DNA of 64,000 nucleotides from M0027 sp021713415 (GCA_021713415.1 JAKJJQ010000011.1:5763-69762), one strand, 5' to 3'. Positions 1-8,243 are shown, counted from the first letter of the stretch. Numbers and translations are program-made. Notes: a model not told the origin generated them from the letters alone.

Positions 1-231
1 TTACTTGATGAACCATTAGCAGATCTTGATTTACAGGCTAAACATAACTTTATCCGCTGTTTGCAAAAAGTACATGCTGAAATTCCAATTACTGTTTTAA
101 TGATTACCCATGAGATGAATGAAATGCATCAATATTTATCTGATTTTATTCACTTTCATAACCAAAATGTTATATTAACGCCAAACTACCCATTCAGTAA
201 GGCTTTTGAGGATCATTGCCACCATGTTTAA
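1..231 (+). CDS. znuC: Zinc ABC transporter ATPase, C-terminal part (partial)
   Basis: This is the 3' end of an ABC ATPase, open at the left window edge. The visible 76 residues begin inside the Walker B/D-loop (LLDEPLADLD) and continue to the H-loop histidine (MITHE). The remainder is a short tail. The reading frame overlaps the start of the membrane permease znuB by 8 nt, the usual translational coupling of ABC operons. The zinc assignment rests on that permease neighbour; from this fragment alone only 'ABC ATPase' can be said. It would energise metal import at the inner membrane. Confidence 0.8.
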   Translation, partial: LLDEPLADLDLQAKHNFIRCLQKVHAEIPITVLMITHEMNEMHQYLSDFIHFHNQNVILTPNYPFSKAFEDHCHHV

Positions 232-1021
232 TTATGTATTTATGCAATATGCATTTATTGCTGGCACATTAACTGCTTTAACCTGTGGCGTGATTAGCTT
301 ATTTGTTGTGACAAGAAAAGCTGCTTTTGCAGCACATGCATTAAGCCATATTAGTATTACAGGTGCTGCATTAGCACTACTTATTGGCTTTTCTGCTATA
401 ACAGGCCAATTAGTTATTAATCTTATCTCAGCCATTTTAATGGGCTTAATTGGTGAGAAAACAGTTAAAAATGACCAAACCATTGGTATGGTATTAACCT
501 TTTTTCTTGGAATTGGTGCATTAAGCTTATTTTTATATCAATCTGGCTATGCTGGTTCTGTTATGAGTATTATGTTTGGTAATTTGCTCGCCGTGTCATT
601 ACAACAAATTTATTTATTAATCATATTAAGTGTAATTTTATTAGCCATTCTTATTAGCGTTTTTCGCCCTTTATGGTTTTCAACATTAGAACCTGACTTA
701 GCAACTGCAATGCGCTTACCAGTTAAGTTACTAACAATTATCTTTTTCTGTCTTGTTGCAATTACCGTTACAATGGCTTGTCAAGTTGTCGGTGCACTTT
801 TAGTTTTCGCATTATTAATTGGTCCTGGGGTTATTGCAAATCAATGGGCAAAAACATTAACAGGTAATCTAATTATCAGTATTACGGTTTCAATTATTAG
901 TGTATGGCTATCACTCTATTTAGCCTTTTATTTGAACTTACCAATCAGTTTTTGTGTAACGTTTTTAATTACGTTATTTTATATCATTGGTTTAGCTAAA
1001 AACTATATCATAAAATCATAG
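224..1021 (+). CDS. znuB: Zinc/manganese ABC transporter permease (ZnuB-like)
   Basis: A 265-residue hydrophobic protein of the ABC-3 metal permease family, with about eight predicted membrane segments and the typical early stretch containing AFAAHALSHISITGAA. I chose the ATG at 224 because a GAGGA ribosome site lies 11 nt upstream; an in-frame TTG at 206 is less likely. It overlaps the preceding ATPase gene by 8 nt, so the two form an operon. The family forms the inner-membrane channel for Zn(II) (sometimes Mn/Fe) delivered by a periplasmic binding protein, which is not visible here. Metal specificity is inferred from family resemblance. Confidence 0.82.
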   Translation: MFNYVFMQYAFIAGTLTALTCGVISLFVVTRKAAFAAHALSHISITGAALALLIGFSAITGQLVINLISAILMGLIGEKTVKNDQTIGMVLTFFLGIGALSLFLYQSGYAGSVMSIMFGNLLAVSLQQIYLLIILSVILLAILISVFRPLWFSTLEPDLATAMRLPVKLLTIIFFCLVAITVTMACQVVGALLVFALLIGPGVIANQWAKTLTGNLIISITVSIISVWLSLYLAFYLNLPISFCVTFLITLFYIIGLAKNYIIKS

Positions 1022-1023
1022 CA

Positions 1024-1803
1024 CTACTGACAGCTTGATGGACTTAACTTACATTTTAAACTATTGATTGAACTTTTAATTTGATCTGTTGTTGAGTCAA
1101 CACTACCTTTAGCAAATGCAGAAGCAGTCTTTGCTGCTATCACTTTTAAAACTTGCTGAATAATCTGCCCTGTTGTTTCGCCTGTTCCTGACTGGCCAAC
1201 ATCTGTCATTTGGATCTCATCAACTGTAAATGTTAACTCTTTATTTGCTAAAGCAGGTAATTTTGCATTAATAGCCATATCATTAATAATTAGATTTTTT
1301 ATGACAACTTTTTTCTTTGATGCCTCATCTTTCTTATCACTGGTCTCTACAGCTTGAGACTGCTTTTGATCACTACGATCTTCCTCAGTAGAAGATGCTG
1401 TATTTTTTTCAATATTATTTTGCAGTACGGTTAGGTTAGATTCGTTGTTATCATTTTTTTCATAGTATAAGTGTGGTGCATCAATAATAAGTGACTTAAT
1501 CACAACTGTATCACTTTTTATTGTACTTGTATCAACAACAATAGATATATTATCTAAGGTCAATATCTCTGGATAAGTAAACCCTTTAGGGTTGCCTACT
1601 TTCAGAGATTTAATCGATGCCTCACCCCGAAACGCACTAATATCAACCCCACTAACTGTTATTTGCGTACCTGTAACTTGTGAGCCATATTTTTCAATTA
1701 AATAGCCTGCAACATAATTAATCGAAAGCCAAATAGCAATCACAACAATTACAAGAATTGCTATGATGACACCTAAAAATTTTAACCCCTTTCTCCTAGC
1801 CAT
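1024..1803 (-). CDS. AsmA-like membrane-anchored periplasmic protein
   Basis: A 259-residue protein with a basic start (MARRKG), one N-terminal membrane helix at about residues 9-31, and a periplasmic domain. The domain has the AsmA-like pattern 'ISAFRGEASIKSLKVGNPKG', followed by beta-rich stretches with SDTVVIKSLIIDAP. Residues about 130-165 are charged and low in complexity (TEEDRSDQKQSQ...KKDEASKKK). The family is poorly characterised; AsmA relatives are involved in outer-membrane lipid homeostasis. It converges on znuB with a 2-nt gap. Function is inferred from fold resemblance only. Confidence 0.55.
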   Translation of the reverse strand: MARRKGLKFLGVIIAILVIVVIAIWLSINYVAGYLIEKYGSQVTGTQITVSGVDISAFRGEASIKSLKVGNPKGFTYPEILTLDNISIVVDTSTIKSDTVVIKSLIIDAPHLYYEKNDNNESNLTVLQNNIEKNTASSTEEDRSDQKQSQAVETSDKKDEASKKKVVIKNLIINDMAINAKLPALANKELTFTVDEIQMTDVGQSGTGETTGQIIQQVLKVIAAKTASAFAKGSVDSTTDQIKSSINSLKCKLSPSSCQ

Positions 1804-1906
1804 AAGTAATCTACCCTTATTAAGATTTGTGCCTATATCTGATCTGTAAGTTTAGTTAAAAATAAACATTTATATAATAAAGACAAAAAAATATCACTTG
1901 CCAAAC

Positions 1907-3229
1907 TCAATTAATTGCACTAATAATTTTTTCATGCCAACTTGATTGAGTTTGATAAAGCTTATTTTCATTAATTGTTAATAATTCTCGATCTTTCATC
2001 AAACATTGACCGTTCACCCAAGTATCATTAACTTGATTCCTACTTGCAGCATAAACTACCTGGGAAATTGGATTATAAACCGGTAATGTTTCAGGGTAAG
2101 CTAGGTTAATACTAATACAATCAGCACGTTTACCAATTTCAAGTGAACCAATACTTTTATCTAACTTAAGTGCTTTCGCACCAGAGATTGTTGCCATTTC
2201 TAGTACAGTTTCTGCTGATAAATCTTCAGGATCTAAATTTGCTACTTTAGCTAAAAAGGCTGCTGAACGCATTTCTGAAATCATATCAATATCATTATTA
2301 CTAGCTGAGCCATCCGTGCCTAAAGCAACATTAATACCTTGATCGATTAGTTTTTGTACAGGCGAAATGCCACTAGATAATTTCATATTTGACTCTGGAC
2401 AATGTACGACATTGACAGCATGTTTAGCTAATAAATCAATTTCTTCATTATCTAATGCTGTCATATGCACTGCAATAAACTGATCACTTAGCCAACCTTT
2501 TGATGCGTAGTGTTTTACTGGGCTTTGACCATAAGTTTGGATAAACTCATCAATCTCTTTTTGTGTTTCATGTAAATGAATATGTATTGGTAAATCATAT
2601 TCATTGGATAATAAATGAACTCTCTGCATGATTTGGTCATCAACGCCATAAGGAGAATGTGGGCCAATTGCAACAGATAGTAAATCATTATCATTTAATA
2701 AATTAATCAATATCTCTTGATGATTAAAACATTCATCAGCACTTGTTGCCCATGGTGTTTGAAAATGATAAATACAATGTGCCAAACGTCCTCTAACACC
2801 TGCTTTCGTACAAGCTTTTGCCACTTCATCCATATGGAAATAATGATCATTAACACAGGTTACACCACCACGAATACATTCAGCTAATGCATGTAATGTT
2901 GCATCATAAACATACTCAGCAGAAATGGTTTTTCTCTCTGCTGGCCAAATATAATCACTCAACCAAGTTTGTAATGCGACATCATCTTTAAGGCCTCTAT
3001 AATAGCTCATTGCAAGATGCGTGTGTGCATTGACTAGCCCTGGCATTAATACATGATCATTACGATTAAAAACTTCCGTTGCTAGATATGCTTTTGCTGC
3101 TTCAGCTTGAGGCAATAAATCAATAATTACACCATTACTAATTACGAGTGCATAATTTTCTAATACTTCATTTTCAGGTCTAATTGGTAAAACCCAACGG
3201 GCATTGATAATTGAATCTACAGGTTTCAT
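1907..3229 (-). CDS. mtaD: 5-methylthioadenosine/S-adenosylhomocysteine deaminase
   Basis: A metal-dependent amidohydrolase of the TRZ/ATZ-MtaD type. It deaminates MTA, SAH or related nucleosides in the methionine/SAM by-product pathway. Visible signatures are the first metal-binding HxH in LVNAHTHLAMS, a second histidine cluster in HIHLHET, VHCPESNMKLSSG, and the catalytic Asp region ALGTDGSASNNDIDM. A composite beta domain from both termini includes SIGSLEIGKRAD. Length (about 440 residues) suits the family. I prefer the ATG at 3229 (MKPVDSIINARW...); the frame stays open to 3256. Exact substrate cannot be fixed by sequence. Confidence 0.85.
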   Translation of the reverse strand: MKPVDSIINARWVLPIRPENEVLENYALVISNGVIIDLLPQAEAAKAYLATEVFNRNDHVLMPGLVNAHTHLAMSYYRGLKDDVALQTWLSDYIWPAERKTISAEYVYDATLHALAECIRGGVTCVNDHYFHMDEVAKACTKAGVRGRLAHCIYHFQTPWATSADECFNHQEILINLLNDNDLLSVAIGPHSPYGVDDQIMQRVHLLSNEYDLPIHIHLHETQKEIDEFIQTYGQSPVKHYASKGWLSDQFIAVHMTALDNEEIDLLAKHAVNVVHCPESNMKLSSGISPVQKLIDQGINVALGTDGSASNNDIDMISEMRSAAFLAKVANLDPEDLSAETVLEMATISGAKALKLDKSIGSLEIGKRADCISINLAYPETLPVYNPISQVVYAASRNQVNDTWVNGQCLMKDRELLTINENKLYQTQSSWHEKIISAIN

Positions 3230-3311
3230 AACTTCACTTAACATTAACAAAATCAATTAGCTATCAATTTAACTGAAATTGTTAATGCGTCAAGTTTTAT
3301 GTTTGAATAAA

Positions 3312-3893
3312 TTATTTAACAACAAATTTAGCCATTTCACCTTTTGCTCGATATTGGTGATATTTAGTAAAGTTTTTCTGATCGTTGCCACCATAAGCTA
3401 AAATCACAGACATATTCTCACCTTTTGGATTCGTCGTTGTAAAATCCTTACCATATTTTGTATCTTTTGGTTTTAAAGGTATGGTGAATTGAATGGTTGT
3501 CCAACCATCTTTATACTCCCCTGAAATTAATTTAACTTCACTTGTAGCACCTAATTTTGATAGTGATTTATGTCGCCATTTACTTACACCGTATTCATTT
3601 GAAATAACAGCTTTATTATCTTTATTAATATATCCCATAATAATATCAGCATCTTTCATATCATCTGTTGCACCAAAACCAACAGCAACCCAACCTGAAG
3701 TTTTTGCAGATAGCGTTATCAATAACTCATTTGGATTTGATGCTTTTTGATAGGTAAAATAAATATTCTCAGCAGAAACTTTGCATACATTACCACCATT
3801 TTGGCAATTAGTTGTTGCATTTGCTGCAAATAAATAACTACAACCACTTAAAAAAATAACGAGTAAAAAGCTAAATATTTTTAGTTGTTTCAT
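3312..3893 (-). CDS. DOMON-domain lipoprotein
   Basis: A 193-residue predicted lipoprotein. The N-terminal helix ends in the lipobox FLSGC, so the mature protein would begin at that cysteine and be membrane-anchored. The rest matches a DOMON domain: ELLITLSAKTSGWVAVGFG, DADIIMGYI, and later a beta-rich core. DOMON domains bind haem or sugars and often act in extracytoplasmic electron transfer. No partner cytochrome is adjacent. The ATG at 3893 sits directly before the signal peptide; the frame extends to 3983 but that would bury the signal and overlap the next gene. The ligand is unknown. Confidence 0.65.
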   Translation of the reverse strand: MKQLKIFSFLLVIFLSGCSYLFAANATTNCQNGGNVCKVSAENIYFTYQKASNPNELLITLSAKTSGWVAVGFGATDDMKDADIIMGYINKDNKAVISNEYGVSKWRHKSLSKLGATSEVKLISGEYKDGWTTIQFTIPLKPKDTKYGKDFTTTNPKGENMSVILAYGGNDQKNFTKYHQYRAKGEMAKFVVK

Positions 3894-3903
3894 TGTATTT
3901 TTC

Positions 3904-4245
3904 TTATCCCTTAGGTTTTGTTTCATAAACACTTTTTGCTTTAACCGAACTTTTACCCGGTGGCTCATCCCACCAGCCTTCAAGTTTCCATTTTGCTATA
4001 ATAATCTGTTTTACTGCATCACGTAAATGAACTTCTTTGATTAAATACCATGCATCTGCTAGGTTACCTCCTCTTAATACTTCATCTACTGAATGGATAT
4101 GATTATGTTTGGCTATATCTGCAACTGTATGCTTAAGCCAACTTAATGCTTGTTGCTTTACTTGTGCTTCATCCGCTGACGCCTCTGGCGCAATAACTTC
4201 TTCTGTTTGCTGAGTTTCTTTTGTCTGTTCATCTTCATCTGCCAT
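3904..4245 (-). CDS. Hypothetical protein, acidic N-terminus
   Basis: A 113-residue protein that I do not recognise. The first about 35 residues are acidic and disordered (MADEDEQTKETQQTEEV). A helical domain with VDEVLRGGNLADAWYLIKEVHLRDAV and WKLEGWWDEPPGK follows. A good ribosome site (AGGAGAT) precedes the ATG. The gene lies 10 nt upstream of the DOMON lipoprotein on the same strand, so the two probably share a transcript. It has no signal peptide or membrane helix and should be cytoplasmic. Confidence 0.6.
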   Translation of the reverse strand: MADEDEQTKETQQTEEVIAPEASADEAQVKQQALSWLKHTVADIAKHNHIHSVDEVLRGGNLADAWYLIKEVHLRDAVKQIIIAKWKLEGWWDEPPGKSSVKAKSVYETKPKG

Positions 4246-4383
4246 AGTTCATCTCCTGATGTTCCCATCATTGACTATTAAACTATAGTTTGACTTAATC
4301 GACATTGCAATTTAATCATCGCTTTGATAATTAGCTTCAGTTACAATAAAATCCAATAAAAAAGATCAAAAGGTTTAATATCA

Positions 4384-4761
4384 ATGCAGATTAGTTTAGA
4401 TACGCCTGATACTGAGATTTATGTCAGATCTTATAAACCCACCGAGTATATCCAACTAAACCAACAGCAATATGAAAAATCATTAATTATTTCATCTAAA
4501 TGTATTTTATCATCTAAAAATTTACCACAATCATTTACTGAGTTAAGCATTAAAGATATTGAACAATTTTTATCTTTTGATGCTGATATTTATTTATTAG
4601 GTACAGGACCTAGCCACCAAATTCCAAATCAAGATTTATTAAAACTTGCCGCAAAGCAAAATAAAACACTTGATTTTATGGATACAAATGCTGCCTGTCG
4701 TACATTTAATGTATTAGCATCAGAGTATCGTAATGTGATTGCATTTTTATGCCTAAAATAA
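4384..4761 (+). CDS. Mth938/NDUFAF3-like (DUF498) domain protein
   Basis: A 125-residue protein of the Mth938-like fold. The diagnostic C-terminal half shows ADIYLLGTGPSHQIPNQDLL, then LDFMDTNAACRTFNVLASE. Length is typical for the family. Bacterial members are uncharacterised; the eukaryotic homologue NDUFAF3 assists complex I assembly. It is transcribed divergently from the 113-residue gene, with about 140 nt between them. No membrane segment is seen. Confidence 0.75.
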   Translation: MQISLDTPDTEIYVRSYKPTEYIQLNQQQYEKSLIISSKCILSSKNLPQSFTELSIKDIEQFLSFDADIYLLGTGPSHQIPNQDLLKLAAKQNKTLDFMDTNAACRTFNVLASEYRNVIAFLCLK

Positions 4762-4848
4762 ATATAAAATTTGCTGCAAATTAATTGATATCTCATTAGG
4801 TATTATTTTAAATATTTATATTGATAAAAATATTTAAAGGTATCTCTT

Positions 4849-5208
4849 ATGCCAAAAAATTCAATAAAAGAAATAGTAAATAATTTTTTAAAATACTGTG
4901 AGACAGAAGCAGGTGATGCTTTAACTGGTGAAACCGTAATCTACTTCGAAAATATTTATCATAATATCCCGCCAGCTGCAGCAGAAATTGTTCATAAAAT
5001 AAACTGGCATGATTATGAAAAAAATGATTTAGAATTTAAAACCATGCTTTGTAATGAACTGCATAAATATAATGAAACAATTTCAGCACAAATTTATGAC
5101 TTTTTTGGAATTAATAAGCCATTCCAAAAAATTTGCAGTAATCCTGAGCCATTATTTGGTATTGAAGGGCCTCTTATTAAAGTAGCTAAGAGTCATAGTC
5201 CAAAGTAA
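4849..5208 (+). CDS. Hypothetical protein
   Basis: A 119-residue protein that I do not recognise. It looks soluble, alpha-helical and slightly acidic, with no signal peptide. A weak ribosome site (AAAGG) precedes the ATG. It sits between the Mth938-like gene and the accessory block beginning at 5318, so it may be the first accessory gene or the last core one. Confidence 0.5.
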   Translation: MPKNSIKEIVNNFLKYCETEAGDALTGETVIYFENIYHNIPPAAAEIVHKINWHDYEKNDLEFKTMLCNELHKYNETISAQIYDFFGINKPFQKICSNPEPLFGIEGPLIKVAKSHSPK

Positions 5209-5256
5209 GTTCAAATAAGCATTCTTATTATTAAAAGTCATCAAAAATAAAAAAAT

Positions 5257-5286
5257 TTGCACAAAATAAATTCTATCTACTATATT
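5257..5286 (+). promoter_or_regulatory. Putative sigma-70 promoter for the 5318 gene
   Basis: TTGCAC at 5257-5262 and TATATT at 5281-5286 are separated by 18 nt, about 30 nt ahead of the translation start region of the 100-residue gene. Confidence 0.4.
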
Positions 5287-5307
5287 AAAAGTTACCTGAT
5301 CAAAAAA

Positions 5308-5317
5308 GGGGGTTGCT
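5308..5317 (+). promoter_or_regulatory. G-rich TTGC leader element (copy 1)
   Basis: GGGGGTTGCT lies immediately before the ATG at 5318. It is one of five similar elements in the window placed 0-3 nt before start codons of accessory genes. It is not a canonical AGGAGG ribosome site. Confidence 0.55.
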
Positions 5318-5620
5318 ATGAAATACTATAAATTAACACCAAGAGATGAAATCTTAGATAATGAATTGTGGAAAGCGAATAGTACACATTACGAGCCAGC
5401 ATTGATTCAAGCAACAAATGAAGATGAAGCGCGAGAAATTGCTGAAATGTATTATGGTATTTGTTATGGAACATCATTAAGGACAAGTGGGCTTTGGTTA
5501 GATGATGATTATGTTGAAGCAATTGAAATTAATGATTATCAATTTAAGCTTTTAAGTAAAGAATTTAAAGTGCTTAGACAAGAACCAATTACCAGTATTA
5601 CAAGTCAGAGTTATCATTAA
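5318..5620 (+). CDS. Small YKLTP-type hypothetical protein
   Basis: A 100-residue acidic protein. It opens with YKLTPRDEI, has the central signature ALIQATNEDEAREIAEMYYG, then a tryptophan motif GLWLDDDYVEAIEI. The same layout (KLT...D, then A[ST]..EEAR..A, then WL.D) appears in the 76-residue protein at 7270-7500, so the two are divergent paralogues. They flank the CaaX-protein gene and the structured non-coding stretch. The layout resembles a widespread family of small proteobacterial hypotheticals, from memory and not verified. No function is known. Translation starts right after the G-rich TTGCT element. Confidence 0.6.
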   Translation: MKYYKLTPRDEILDNELWKANSTHYEPALIQATNEDEAREIAEMYYGICYGTSLRTSGLWLDDDYVEAIEINDYQFKLLSKEFKVLRQEPITSITSQSYH

Positions 5621-5668
5621 ATGATCAACTCTGATAGTTAATATATCAGTTAAGACTTAACCTGACAC

Positions 5669-6943
5669 CTATAATAAACTACAAGAAGTTAATTTTTTAT
5701 GCTGCTTTGCTCGACCAGAATTCATCATTAATAATGGCGCTTCTTTTTCTTCGATTTTTAGCTGCATAAATGCTGTGTTAACCTCATTTCCACCATTTTG
5801 AGAACTTAAAATAATGTCACATTCACTTGGCTTATCTAACAATAATTTTACATTTTCAGATGAATCTAAATTTAAATTTCGTAAGATTTCAAGATTATTT
5901 AAAAAACTTTCAGATTCAGCTGCTGTTGATAAATAAGAGAAGCCCTTAATTTTATAGTATTGCATAATTTTTTGAATGCCTGTACAACTTTTTTGGTTTA
6001 TCTCATCTTTTATATCATCTCTATTAGACATACTTTGATTACAGATAAATTTTTCATTAGCAGCTCTATGATCGTTATCAGTTAAACAAAACTGATTTAA
6101 ATTATCACAAGGCATTCCATTACTTTCAATAACTCTAGCAATATCTTTGAAAAAATCTGATCGTTGTCTATAACGTTCTGGATGCTTACTTTTTCTTGTC
6201 TCTGTATAACTTCTAATTGCATCAATTGTATTATATGTTTTTAAATAGCCAACTGAAATACTTTGCCCATCTTGATCGCTTTTATGATTACAAGTTGTTT
6301 CTGAGGTATCTATAATTTGTTTGTATACTTCGAAATGCTCTATTTCATCTGTCTCTGGGTCATATAAAACAATACCTCTTCTAAAAATACCTGGTTTGTT
6401 ACAATTTAGAAAATTATACTTTTCATTAAAGGAATTAATTTCATTTTCATTGTCTTTTGTTAGCATCACTTGTTCTTCAATAGAAATCGGTTTACCTTCA
6501 GCTAGATGTTGATTTATTTTTTCAACAATAGCATCAAAGTCCATATCTTTAGTAAATGTATTTCCAGTGCCTTCTACACCATCAGTCTTAATCACTACTT
6601 TATTATTATATTTTTCTAAAAACGCTCTTATTGTTTCTTTTTCATCATGACTTAAGGGTGCTTTAGAGGTTCTATCTATAATCATAAAGTCAGGATTATA
6701 TTTAGCAGTTTCCTGAAAGCTTTGTAACAAATATCTTTGATCTGTTTTACAATTAATTCGTCTTGGATTAATACTACCTAGTGGCGATGGTAAAGATTGA
6801 TAAAATCTAGCTGTAATTATGCCATTATCTAACTCATTTTCAATTGTTTTAAACAAATTAGAATCTAATAGATTCTGGATTTCATAAATTCTAAAGTCAC
6901 CATTATCATTTGTAGTATAATCAACAATAAAAGCTCTTTTCAT
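5669..6943 (-). CDS. Candidate effector with C-terminal CaaX box and ATP-grasp-like core
   Basis: A 424-residue cytosolic-looking protein with no signal peptide. It ends in a basic tail RAKQHKK followed by the last four residues CSLL (Cys421), which is a eukaryotic CaaX prenylation box; a terminal Leu favours geranylgeranylation. Bacteria do not prenylate proteins this way, so the motif suggests modification in a host cell. Residues about 113-200 resemble part of an ATP-grasp fold: KVVIKTDGVEGTG, ISIEEQVML, and FRRGIVLYDPETDE. The rest is unrecognised. Start ATG 6943 follows GGGGTTGCA, an element shared with four other accessory genes. Secretion and prenylation are inference; the motif itself is read directly. 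Confidence 0.6.
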   Translation of the reverse strand: MKRAFIVDYTTNDNGDFRIYEIQNLLDSNLFKTIENELDNGIITARFYQSLPSPLGSINPRRINCKTDQRYLLQSFQETAKYNPDFMIIDRTSKAPLSHDEKETIRAFLEKYNNKVVIKTDGVEGTGNTFTKDMDFDAIVEKINQHLAEGKPISIEEQVMLTKDNENEINSFNEKYNFLNCNKPGIFRRGIVLYDPETDEIEHFEVYKQIIDTSETTCNHKSDQDGQSISVGYLKTYNTIDAIRSYTETRKSKHPERYRQRSDFFKDIARVIESNGMPCDNLNQFCLTDNDHRAANEKFICNQSMSNRDDIKDEINQKSCTGIQKIMQYYKIKGFSYLSTAAESESFLNNLEILRNLNLDSSENVKLLLDKPSECDIILSSQNGGNEVNTAFMQLKIEEKEAPLLMMNSGRAKQHKKLTSCSLL

Positions 6944-6946
6944 AAC

Positions 6947-6955
6947 TGCAACCCC
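6947..6955 (-). promoter_or_regulatory. G-rich TTGCA leader element (copy 2)
   Basis: On the minus strand GGGGTTGCA is followed by GTT and then the ATG of the CaaX protein. It is the same element as before the genes starting at 5318, 14475, 46244 and 51147. Confidence 0.6.
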
Positions 6956-6974
6956 ATAAACTGATTAATAAGTC

Positions 6975-7193
6975 TGATTATATTATCAGCAAGCTTGTTA
7001 GATTATGTAAAGCAAAGGTCGAATCATTTGACCCTAAAGCGTTAGAATAATTGAAAATTAATGACCGCTGGTATTTAACTTTTAGAAAAACTACTGTCCA
7101 AAAGTCTCAAAATTTGAAAGTGAAATAACAACAACAAACAACAGAAAAGCTTTCAAACTCTGTACCAGCGGATAGAACAATCAGCAAAGCTTG
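6975..7193. ncRNA. Structured non-coding stretch (candidate RNA, strand unknown)
   Basis: The 326-nt gap 6944-7269 has no gene but several inverted repeats. A 9-bp stem pairs CCGCTGGTA (7065-7073) with TACCAGCGG (7163-7171). Nested in it TTTGAAAG (7113-7120) pairs with CTTTCAAA (7150-7157) around an unstructured CA-rich loop of about 29 nt. ACTTTT (7078-7083) can pair with AAAAGT (7100-7105). Upstream is a 17-nt near-palindrome (7017-7033, GGTCGAATCATTTGACC). The whole is bracketed by imperfect direct repeats ATCAGCAAGCTTG (6985-6997) and ATCAGCAAAGCTTG (7180-7193). No convincing promoter or poly-T terminator is seen, so transcription is not shown. Confidence 0.35.
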
Positions 7194-7269
7194 ATTATAT
7201 CTACTTTTCTAAGCCTAGTAGAAGGTGTATATATTTGCGAGTTTAAATGATTTAGATAATACTAAGAAA

Positions 7270-7500
7270 TCAAGCATCGTATTTTTCACATTTTGATAAT
7301 TCATCAGAAAGCCATACTTCAGCTGGTATGATTATATCATCATGCCTATGAATACTATGCACACAAAACTGATGCTCTTTTGCTGCTAATTTCCTTGCCT
7401 CCTCTTCACTACTTGCTTGTACTTTACATATTTTATCAGCATCATTTACGAGTCTTTCAATAACTTCAAGATCAAGAATTGTTAGCTTCCAATCAAGCAT
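7270..7500 (-). CDS. Small WKLT-type hypothetical protein
   Basis: A 76-residue acidic protein beginning MLDWKLTILDL. It carries CKVQASSEEEARKLAAKEH, followed by PAEVWLSDELSKCEKYD. This is the same motif order as the 100-residue protein at 5318-5620, so it is a probable paralogue despite low overall similarity. It has no signal peptide or membrane helix. It is transcribed towards the CaaX gene, with the structured non-coding stretch in between. Function is unknown. Confidence 0.55.
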   Translation of the reverse strand: MLDWKLTILDLEVIERLVNDADKICKVQASSEEEARKLAAKEHQFCVHSIHRHDDIIIPAEVWLSDELSKCEKYDA

Positions 7501-7628
7501 ATTTATAACCTATATTTTTGTTTAACGTGTTATTTTTTAGTTTAGCTAAAACTTAAATTTTCTCTAGCTACAACAAAATCAATTAAATGAGACATGTTAA
7601 AAAATTATCGTTAAACAATAATTAATTA

Positions 7629-7657
7629 TTGACTTAGGATAATTAAATTACTATATT
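7629..7657 (+). promoter_or_regulatory. Sigma-70 promoter for the DUF2975/HTH operon
   Basis: TTGACT (7629-7634), a 17-nt spacer, then TATATT (7652-7657). The predicted transcript starts about 28 nt before the ATG at 7692, which also has a GGAG ribosome site. Confidence 0.65.
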
Positions 7658-7691
7658 GATTTTGTTTACTGAATAATTTAGGAGATAAAAT

Positions 7692-8231
7692 ATGATAAAT
7701 ATAACAACAACAAGCTATCGATATAGGATTATTTTTCAGGCTCTTTATTACATAACTGTTATTGGTTTTATTCTTTTTTGGCTAACCTATCAAACACCTT
7801 ATGACATCTTTAGCCCATTTGGAATTGCTACTGAATTATCTAATCTAGCTCAATCCCCTTTAACTCCATTGACTAGATTTTTAGCTTTTTTTGTCTCAAT
7901 GATTCCCTGTTTGATTATACTTTATGGTCTTTATCAACTGATTAAGCTTTTTAAAAATTATGAAAAAGGTGATGTGTTTAGTATCAAAAATGTCCTATGT
8001 TATAGAAAACTATGTTATACACTATTTGCATGGGTTATCGGAGGCCTGATCTATGATCCATTAATGTCACTGGTATTAACCTTTAATAACCCACCAGGTC
8101 ATAGAGTAATTTCCATAAGCTTTGGCAGCTCAGATATCGTTGCATTAATTGCCGGTGCTATTGTATTAATCATTGCACATATAATGTATCAAGCTCATCA
8201 AATATCAAATGAAAATCAGTTAACAATCTAA
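7692..8231 (+). CDS. DUF2975 membrane protein
   Basis: A 179-residue inner-membrane protein with four predicted helices (about residues 15-32, 56-80, 105-125 and 148-168). A cytosolic loop carries FKNYEKGDVFSIKNVLCYRKL, the characteristic DUF2975 motif. Members are nearly always paired with a small YozG-type HTH gene, as here (12 nt downstream). The pair is usually thought to be a membrane-linked regulatory module, but the signal is unknown. Confidence 0.75.
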   Translation: MINITTTSYRYRIIFQALYYITVIGFILFWLTYQTPYDIFSPFGIATELSNLAQSPLTPLTRFLAFFVSMIPCLIILYGLYQLIKLFKNYEKGDVFSIKNVLCYRKLCYTLFAWVIGGLIYDPLMSLVLTFNNPPGHRVISISFGSSDIVALIAGAIVLIIAHIMYQAHQISNENQLTI

Positions 8232-8243
8232 AGGATTAGATAC

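Noticed and set aside
7064..7171. Retron-like non-coding RNA
   Set aside because: The nested stems recall retron RNAs, but no reverse transcriptase is encoded anywhere near, so only a generic structured element is claimed.
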